Assembly: GCF_900566075.1 (NCBI RefSeq)
Contig: NZ_UPHU01000001.1
Span: forward strand, 1,860,001-1,924,000
Source of the DNA: Mycobacterium pseudokansasii
GTDB lineage: Bacteria > Actinomycetota > Actinomycetes > Mycobacteriales > Mycobacteriaceae
DNA: 64,000 bases
Direction of reading: 5' to 3'
The translations under genes were made by a program, and so were the position numbers. Positions within the stretch are counted from its first letter, which is position 1, and each line of letters starts with the position of its first letter. Of this stretch, positions 59,098 through 64,000 are shown in pieces. A model generated the notes under the pieces. The model searched no databases. It was not told the DNA's origin and saw nothing but the letters and a program-made list of their open reading frames with translations.

Positions 59098-59648
59098 CCC
59101 GGATCATCGGCGGCGTCGCCGGGGGACGGCGGCTCGCGGTACCCCCCCGGGGGACCAGGCCCACCACCGATCGGGTCCGCGAAGCGCTGTTCAACATCGT
59201 CAGCGCGCGCCGGGAGCTGACCGGCCTGGCCGCGCTGGATCTCTATGCCGGTTCGGGGGCACTCGGGCTGGAGGCACTGTCGCGTGGGGCCGCGTCGGCG
59301 CTGTTCGTGGAGGCCGACCAGCGCACCGCGGCCGTCATCGCGCGCAATATCAAGGCCCTGGGTCTGACCGGTGCAACGGTGCGCCGCGGCACGGTGGCCG
59401 CCGTCCTGGCGGCAGGGACATCCGCTCCGGTGGACCTGGTGCTGGCCGATCCGCCCTACAACGTCGACACCGCCGACATCGATGCCATCCTGGCCGCGTT
59501 GAGCACCCACGGCTGGGTCCGCGACGAAACCATCGCCGTGGTGGAGCGACCGGTGACGAGTGCGCCGTTGACCTGGCCGGCGGGCTGGACCGGGTGGCCC
59601 GGGCGGGTGTACGGCGACACCCGGCTGGAGTTGGCCGAGCGACGCTGA
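59094..59648 (+). CDS. rsmD: 16S rRNA (guanine966-N2) methyltransferase, apparent CTG start
   Basis: 184 residues if translation begins at CTG 59094 ([19 protein letters not shown]), which overlaps the pca stop as CTGA. No ATG, GTG or TTG is found in frame near it; upstream the frame is pca antisense-phase sequence. Seen: [18 protein letters not shown] motif [36 protein letters not shown], catalytic motif [15 protein letters not shown]. Modifies G966 of 16S rRNA. In other overlaps of this window the start is GTGA or ATGA, so a base change from GTG or ATG is likely. Confidence 0.88.
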   Translation: MTRIIGGVAGGRRLAVPPRGTRPTTDRVREALFNIVSARRELTGLAALDLYAGSGALGLEALSRGAASALFVEADQRTAAVIARNIKALGLTGATVRRGTVAAVLAAGTSAPVDLVLADPPYNVDTADIDAILAALSTHGWVRDETIAVVERPVTSAPLTWPAGWTGWPGRVYGDTRLELAERR

Positions 59649-59670
59649 ACGGGCCTGCTAGCGTCGTCCG

Positions 59671-59790
59671 TCATGGGCGCCGCTCCTCAGCATCACTTTG
59701 TTCTGCATCGTCGCCGGCGCGGGTCATGAGCGCCGCTGCACAGCATCACTTCGTTCTGCATCGTCGCCGGCGCGGGTCATGAGCGGCGCC
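59671..59790. repeat. MIRU-type 53-bp tandem repeat spanning the coaD start
   Basis: Two units of 53 bp start at TCATG 59671 and 59724, with the start of a third at 59777. Unit content GCGCCGCT, CAGCATCACTT, GTTCTGCATCGTCGCCGGCG, CGGGTCATGAG is the reverse orientation of MIRU sequence (compare ...GCCGGCGACGATGCA at 21728). Each unit ends in an ATG; because 53 is not a multiple of three, only the third ATG (59779) is in the coaD frame. Confidence 0.82.
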
Positions 59791-60255
59791 GTATGCCCGG
59801 GGTCATTCGACCCGGTCACGCTGGGCCACATCGACGTTTTCGAGCGTGCCGCGGCCCAGTTCGACGAGGTGGTGGTCGCGATCCTGACCAACCCCACCAA
59901 GAAGGGCATGTTCGACCTGGACGAGCGGATCGCGATGATCCACGAGTCGACGACGCACCTGCCCAACTTGCGGGTGGAGGCCGGACAAGGCCTGGTGGTC
60001 GACTTCGTCAGGTCCCGGGGAATGAACGCCATCGTGAAGGGTCTGCGCACCGGCACCGACTTCGAATACGAATTGCAGATGGCACAGATGAACAAGCACA
60101 TCGCCGGCGTCGACACCTTTTTCGTCGCGACCGCGCCGCGGTATTCGTTCGTGTCGTCGTCGCTGGCCAAAGAGGTGGCGATGCTGGGCGGCGATGTGTC
60201 GGAGTTGCTGCCCGAGCCGGTGAACCGCCGGCTACGCGAAAAGCTCTCCGGCTGA
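59779..60255 (+). CDS. coaD: Phosphopantetheine adenylyltransferase
   Basis: 158 residues. Transfers AMP to 4'-phosphopantetheine in coenzyme A synthesis. Seen: nucleotidyltransferase motif [81 protein letters not shown] at 59779 (MSGAVCPGS) as in other mycobacteria; the frame is open a further 27 codons into the MIRU. TAGCGT at 59659-59664 may be a -10 box for the unit. Confidence 0.96.
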   Translation: MSGAVCPGSFDPVTLGHIDVFERAAAQFDEVVVAILTNPTKKGMFDLDERIAMIHESTTHLPNLRVEAGQGLVVDFVRSRGMNAIVKGLRTGTDFEYELQMAQMNKHIAGVDTFFVATAPRYSFVSSSLAKEVAMLGGDVSELLPEPVNRRLREKLSG

Positions 60256-60263
60256 AGACAATC

Positions 60264-60292
60264 GGACCTGGCCCCGGGAGGGGACCAGGTCC
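60264..60292. terminator. Hairpin terminator between coaD and the small secreted protein
   Basis: GGACCTGG (60264-60271) pairs with CCAGGTCC (60285-60292), with an additional CCC/GGG inside and a small bulge. Nine bases after the coaD stop and between convergent genes; no strong U-tract. Confidence 0.7.
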
Positions 60293-60316
60293 GTTGGGAT
60301 GCGGGCTGCTGGTGAC

Positions 60317-60499
60317 TTAGCTGGGGTCAAAGCATTCGTAGAAGGTCTGCGTTGCGTAGTCGTAGCAGGTGTAGGTGCCGTATGCCTGGTGGCTGGGGGA
60401 CGGCTCGGCGGCGCCGGCACTGGCTCCCAGGGCGGCCAGGCCGATGGCCGAGGCCAGCAGGGACATACCGGCCAGGGCGCGGAAACGGGTGGTCGACAT
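60317..60499 (-). CDS. Small exported protein with two cysteines
   Basis: 60 residues from ATG at 60499, preceded by GAGAGG at the right spacing. Signal peptide STTRFRALAGMSLLASAIGL then AALGASAGAAEPS; the likely signal peptidase site is after GAA or AGA. The mature part of about 27 residues is AEPSPSHQAYGTYTCYDYAT then QTFYECFDPS, Tyr-rich, with two Cys that could form a disulfide. Not recognised as a named family. The frame is open upstream to 60568, but that is not signal-like. Between coaD and purU, converging on coaD. Confidence 0.7.
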   Translation of the reverse strand: MSTTRFRALAGMSLLASAIGLAALGASAGAAEPSPSHQAYGTYTCYDYATQTFYECFDPS

Positions 60500-60692
60500 G
60501 GATACCTCTCTTTGCATGGTTGTCTTTGCGTTGTGATTTTCGGTGGGCGGCCGTGGCCGTTGCGTCAAGGCTGACGGCGGGTTCTTGGCGAAACCTTGGG
60601 GGATCCTTGGCGTATAACCCAGCCGCGGCGGTAGCCAGATCTGCGGGCGGCCCGGCCAGCGTGCTTACGGCTACCGCGCGGACCCGCGGGCG

Positions 60693-61589
60693 TCAGAAGA
60701 CGATGGTCTGGTTGTGGTGGACGATGACACGGTCCTGGCAGTGCCAGAGGACGGCCCGAGAGAGCACCGCGCGTTCGACGTCGGCGCCGACCCGCACCAG
60801 GTCTTCGACCGTGTAATTGTGGTCGACACGAACCACGTCTTGTTCGATGATCGGGCCTTCGTCGAGAACTTCGGTCACGTAGTGAGCCGTCGCGCCGATC
60901 AGCTTGACACCGCGTTCCCGCGCGCGCTTGTACGGGGCCGCGCCGGTGAAGGCCGGAAGAAACGAATGGTGAATGTTGATCAACGGGCAGCCGATTGCGG
61001 CCAGGAATGCTGGGCTCAGTATCTGCATGTACCGGGCAAGGACCACCAAATCGACGTTGCCGCTCAGCAACTGAAGCTGCCGCTGCTCGGCTTCGGCGCG
61101 CGTGTCACGGGTGGCCGGGATGTGGACGAATGGCACACCGAACGGGCGGACATGATCGGCCAGTTCAGGATGGTTGGCGATCACCATGACCACCGACATC
61201 TCCAGCTCGCCGCGACGGTTGCGCCACAACAGGTCTAACAAGCAGTGATCGCTCTTGGAGGCCATGATGGCGACCCGTTTGGGCTTGGCGGCCTCGGTGA
61301 ACCGGTAGTCGATGCCGAACCTTCCGGCCACGGCGGTGCCGAAGTCGCGTTGCAGCTCGTCGATGGCCGCGGTCAGGCCGGGTAGGTGAAAGATCGCGCG
61401 CTGCAGGAAAGTTCCACCCTCCGGCGCGGTGGAGTGCTGGTCCAGGGAAATGATGTTGGCACCGGCTTGGGCCAAAAACCCGCTCACCGCGGCGATAATT
61501 CCGGGGCGGTCGTGGCATCGCAGCAGCAGCCGGCCGATATCGGCCGGCTGCGGTGGACCGCCAGGCGGCGGCGGATAGCTATCAGACAT
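60693..61589 (-). CDS. purU: Formyltetrahydrofolate deformylase
   Basis: 298 residues. Hydrolyses 10-formyl-THF to formate and THF. Seen: N-terminal ACT domain LLRCHDRPGIIAAVSGFLAQ with GANIISLDQHS, and the formyltransferase-like catalytic part with INIHHSFLPAFTGAAPYKRA and GATAHYVTEVLDEGPIIEQD (Asn, His, Asp triad). ATG at 61589. It is 31 bp downstream of the permease gene on the same strand. The 193 bp between purU and the small exported gene show no other gene. Confidence 0.95.
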   Translation of the reverse strand: MSDSYPPPPGGPPQPADIGRLLLRCHDRPGIIAAVSGFLAQAGANIISLDQHSTAPEGGTFLQRAIFHLPGLTAAIDELQRDFGTAVAGRFGIDYRFTEAAKPKRVAIMASKSDHCLLDLLWRNRRGELEMSVVMVIANHPELADHVRPFGVPFVHIPATRDTRAEAEQRQLQLLSGNVDLVVLARYMQILSPAFLAAIGCPLINIHHSFLPAFTGAAPYKRARERGVKLIGATAHYVTEVLDEGPIIEQDVVRVDHNYTVEDLVRVGADVERAVLSRAVLWHCQDRVIVHHNQTIVF

Positions 61590-61620
61590 TGCCGCAGGCC
61601 AGGATACGCTGACCGCGGCC

Positions 61621-62808
61621 TTAGTGGCAGTGATGGCTGTGGTCGTGCTGATGGCTTTGCGAGTCGGGGGCGCCGCCCATCATGCGCAGCATCGGGATCC
61701 CGCCCGTGGCGACGAACCGGACCACCAGGATCGCTGCGATGACGAGGAAGAGGATGTTGAGCCAGGTAGTGTAGTTCCAGGAGACGCCGGCGTGCATGAC
61801 CACGGCGCTGCGCTGACTGGGAATGAGATTAGCTGCGCCGAACAGTAATTCGACGAGGTATCCGGCGACGACCATCGAGGCGTAGAAAGTGCCCAGCAGC
61901 GTCAGCATCATTTTCGTTCCGTAGTACTTCCGATAGATGTTCAAGATCGGCAGGATCAACAGGTCGGCGAAGATGAACGCGATGACGCCGCCGAAGCTGA
62001 TGCCGCCGTTCCAGAGGACCGCGGCCAGCGGCACATTGCCGATCGAGCAGACGAACGAGACGATCGCGACGAAGGGGCCCACGATCGGCCCCCACAGCGC
62101 CGACCACACCGGATGGTCGGTCAAAAAGAACTGCTGCCAAAAGGTTTCGGGAACCCAGGCCGCGATGGCACCCGCGATCAACAGGCCCACGATCAGGTCC
62201 CGCAGAATCGCCGCCCACTCCATGACGAACACGTGCGCCACCGAGGTGAAGGCCCGCGCGGAGAACAGCCGCCGCCAAAACGAGCCCTCGCCACCGACCG
62301 ACATGTCCATGGCGGCGTGACCTTCCATGGAGCCGGCGATTCCGCGGTCGGCTTGCTCACGGGCGGCGTCGATCAGCCGGGAGCGCGCGAACAGCCGGAA
62401 CAACAGGGCCAGCACGATGATCATCAGCGGGCCGCCGACGAATTCCGCGGCGGTGAATTGCCAGCCCATCAACAACGCCAGGATGATGCCCAGCTCCACG
62501 ACGAGATTGGTGGAACTGATCTCGCATGCCATGGCGGCGGTGAAGTTGGCGCCCTTGCGAAACAGCGAGCGGGCCAGCGCCACGGCCGCATACGAGCACG
62601 ATGACGATGCGGCTCCCAGGCCGGCGGCCACCGCGAGGGTGCGGGGCTTGTCGTCGCCCATCAGGGCCACAATCGTCTCGCGGCGCACCACGGCCTGCAC
62701 CATCGCCGATAACGCGAAGCCAAGGATCAGCGCCCACAAGATCTCCCACGTCATAGATCCCGCCAGCGCCAATGCATGACCCACTGCTGCTAGCGCTGTG
62801 TCCGCCAC
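61621..62808 (-). CDS. DUF318/ArsP-type permease of the copper regulon (Rv2963 type)
   Basis: 395 residues with about eight to ten membrane segments (WEILWALILGFALSAMVQAV, ELGIILALLMGWQFTAAEFV, PLMIIVLALLFRLFA, GAIAAWVPETFWQQFFL, GVIAFIFADLLILPILNIY). The family signature SCSYAAVALARSLFRKGANF, with Cys-x-Tyr next to a Ser-Ser-Ser, and a His-rich C-terminus SHQHDHSHHCH suggest metal contact. In M. tuberculosis Rv2963 is a member of the copper-responsive RicR regulon; transport substrate unproven. A perfect CsoR/RicR-type palindrome lies 63 bp upstream of the ATG at 62808. Confidence 0.9.
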   Translation of the reverse strand: MADTALAAVGHALALAGSMTWEILWALILGFALSAMVQAVVRRETIVALMGDDKPRTLAVAAGLGAASSSCSYAAVALARSLFRKGANFTAAMACEISSTNLVVELGIILALLMGWQFTAAEFVGGPLMIIVLALLFRLFARSRLIDAAREQADRGIAGSMEGHAAMDMSVGGEGSFWRRLFSARAFTSVAHVFVMEWAAILRDLIVGLLIAGAIAAWVPETFWQQFFLTDHPVWSALWGPIVGPFVAIVSFVCSIGNVPLAAVLWNGGISFGGVIAFIFADLLILPILNIYRKYYGTKMMLTLLGTFYASMVVAGYLVELLFGAANLIPSQRSAVVMHAGVSWNYTTWLNILFLVIAAILVVRFVATGGIPMLRMMGGAPDSQSHQHDHSHHCH

Positions 62809-62870
62809 CCGGTCCTCCGCTTCGATTGCATGTTCGGGCGATCATATGGGCGGCTGCGCCCACTCAAGCA

Positions 62871-62895
62871 ACATATACCCCCATGGGGTATATGT
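62871..62895. promoter_or_regulatory. CsoR/RicR-type copper operator
   Basis: Perfect inverted repeat with 11-bp arms: ACATATACCCC (62871-62881), spacer CAT, GGGGTATATGT (62885-62895). The TACCCC...GGGGTA core is that of CsoR-family repressors, including mycobacterial RicR. It lies upstream of the Rv2963-type permease, a known RicR target in M. tuberculosis, so copper-induced expression is expected. Confidence 0.85.
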
Positions 62896-63284
62896 CAAGT
62901 TGCCGTCCGGCACCTGGGAACCGCTGCTCCGACACTGCATCGGCGTTCTTAAACCGTTGGAGTGCAACGAGATAAGCTCCGTCGACACGCCAAGCTCCAT
63001 GGCTTTTCGACAGCAGGTTGCGGATGTGGGTTGCCGCACCTGGCCGGGTACCGCCGTCGTCGTCGGCGACGGCAGCCGGGATTTTCGGGATTTCGCAACG
63101 GCACGCCATCGCGCCAGATCGGCGGTCGGCCCCGCTGGCCCAGCGCTGATCGACCGCCCGGGCCCACTTTTGGTCGGATTTGTTCGGCTTTTCCGGAGCG
63201 CGGTGGCGTCGTGCGTGTACGCTACGGCGTCGGGGTGCGGCGTAACGTGTAACGGTCGCCAGCGACGTGAGAAGGAACGCGGGC
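62896..63284. other. Intergenic region before the glycosyltransferase
   Basis: 389 bp without a convincing gene on either strand. It contains TACGCT at 63218-63223, a possible -10 box about 60 bp upstream of the glycosyltransferase, and AAGGA at 63272-63276 as its ribosome-binding site. No repeat or RNA element recognised. Confidence 0.4.
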
Positions 63285-64000
63285 ATGAGCATCGCATCGA
63301 ACGCACCCGAGCCTGCCGCCCGCAGGGTGCGGATCCTGTTCATCGCGGAGGCGGTGACCCTGGCCCATGTCGTGCGGCCGTTCGTGCTGGCCCGCTCGCT
63401 GGACCCGAGTCGTTACGAGGTCCACTTCGCCTGCGACCCGCGGTACAACACGCTGCTGGGGCCGATGCCCTTTCCGTACCACCCGATCCATACCATCCCC
63501 AGCGATCGGTTCCTCGGCAACTTGACCCAGGGCCGTTTCTACGCCGCGCGGACGTTGCGTAGGTACGTCGAGGAGGACCGCAAGGTGCTGGCCGCGATCG
63601 CGCCGGACCTGGTCGTCGGCGACCTTCGCGTTTCCCTCTCGGCCAGCGCCCGGCTGGCGGGCATCCCGTATATCGCCATCGCGAACGCCTACTGGAGTCC
63701 CTACGCCCGGCGCCGGTTTCCGCTGCCGGACACGCTGTGGACGCGCCTGCTCGGTGTCAGGCTGGTCAGGATCCTGTACCGCCTGGAACGCCCGTTGCTC
63801 TTCGCTCTTCAGTGCCTGCCGCTCAACTGGGTCCGGCGCAGGCATGGGTTGCCGACTCTGGGGTGGAACCTGTGCCGCATTTTCACCGACGGTGACTACA
63901 CGCTCTACGCCGACGTGCCCGAGCTGGTGCCGACCTATGATCTGCCGGCCAACCATCGGTATCTGGGTCCGGTTCTGTGGTCGCCCGCGGTGCGGCCGCC
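63285..64000 (+). CDS. Glycosyltransferase (Rv2962c type), 5' part
   Basis: 238 residues from ATG at 63285, AAGGA eight bases upstream; continues beyond the window. UDP-glycosyltransferase GT1-like N-terminal domain: [78 protein letters not shown]. The M. tuberculosis homologue Rv2962c adds the first rhamnose to phenolglycolipid and p-hydroxybenzoate derivatives. That specificity is inferred from homology and gene order only. Confidence 0.88.
   Translation, partial: MSIASNAPEPAARRVRILFIAEAVTLAHVVRPFVLARSLDPSRYEVHFACDPRYNTLLGPMPFPYHPIHTIPSDRFLGNLTQGRFYAARTLRRYVEEDRKVLAAIAPDLVVGDLRVSLSASARLAGIPYIAIANAYWSPYARRRFPLPDTLWTRLLGVRLVRILYRLERPLLFALQCLPLNWVRRRHGLPTLGWNLCRIFTDGDYTLYADVPELVPTYDLPANHRYLGPVLWSPAVRP

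Noticed and set aside
62798..63284. Longer N-terminus of the glycosyltransferase or a gene in the spacer
   Set aside because: The upstream frame crosses the copper operator and is not glycosyltransferase-like; ATG 63285 has a good Shine-Dalgarno.

Overview
The window is a high-GC mycobacterial chromosome segment. Its core genes follow the order of Mycobacterium tuberculosis H37Rv Rv3009c (gatB) to Rv2962c, read here in the opposite direction. The supporting features are a PPE protein, HupB with a lysine-rich tail, F420 biosynthesis (fbiD), a DoxX/LppZ/Cfp6 block, GTG starts with GTGA/ATGA overlaps, probable leaderless promoters, MIRU-type repeats and a homologue of the phenolglycolipid rhamnosyltransferase Rv2962c. 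It is probably a slow-growing, phenolglycolipid-type mycobacterium outside the M. tuberculosis complex, because genes absent from H37Rv at these positions (wrbA, a toxin island, tandem MFS copies, a PPE gene) interrupt the shared order. The species cannot be fixed from sequence alone. Homologies and Rv numbers are given from recalled knowledge; no search was run.

Layout. 1-4550: end of gatB, a flavin-reductase-like protein, lppZ, doxX, cfp6. 4665-8296: the branched-chain amino acid operon ilvB-ilvN-ilvC behind a 23-codon Leu/Val-containing leader peptide and an attenuator, closed by a strong hairpin. 8300-18500: accessory island with wrbA, a vapBC relic, a REP13E12 remnant, an IS1634/IS1549-type element flanked by a 468-469-bp direct repeat, and a minus-strand locus that read EspC-like gene, WXG-like polymorphic toxin, immunity protein. 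The toxin gene is now cut by an IS1380-family and an IS5-family element. A truncated NERD-kinase gene resembling phage-defence kinases lies upstream of it. 18509-22804: phytoene-desaturase-like oxidoreductase, serA1 and leuB, with tandem repeats touching gene starts.

22801-30522: three tandem MFS transporter copies (one dead) made by segmental duplication. The copied 3' end of leuB and 5' end of the FAH-hydrolase gene are still visible between them. Then come a methyltransferase, a 54-bp tandem repeat, the FAH-family hydrolase and gltX. 30675-34347: tRNA-Gln, tRNA-Glu, an FMN/F420-type split-barrel protein, an IclR regulator and leuCD with a palindromic operator. 34572-44345: hupB, mutT1, ppk1, fbiD, gpsA, ddlA, a DUF3515 protein, thiL, a DUF1330 protein and ung. 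44435-51509: an inserted PPE gene, rpmB, an intact DAK2-family protein, recG and a secreted HNH nuclease. 51586-60255: aldo-keto reductase and a dead paralogue, lipN, the DsbA/VKOR pair, pyruvate carboxylase, rsmD (apparent CTG start) and coaD (start inside a MIRU). 60317-64000: a tiny secreted protein, purU, a copper-regulon-type permease with a perfect CsoR/RicR-type palindrome, and the 5' part of a glycosyltransferase.

Functionally the window gathers branched-chain amino acid and leucine synthesis (ilvBNC, leuB, leuCD, an IclR regulator), serine, thiamine and pantothenate/CoA steps, F420 synthesis, nucleotide-pool and DNA repair (mutT1, ung, recG), nucleoid architecture and envelope redox folding. 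The 9-18 kb island is the rapidly evolving part. It shows effector-immunity and defence genes being broken by transposons.
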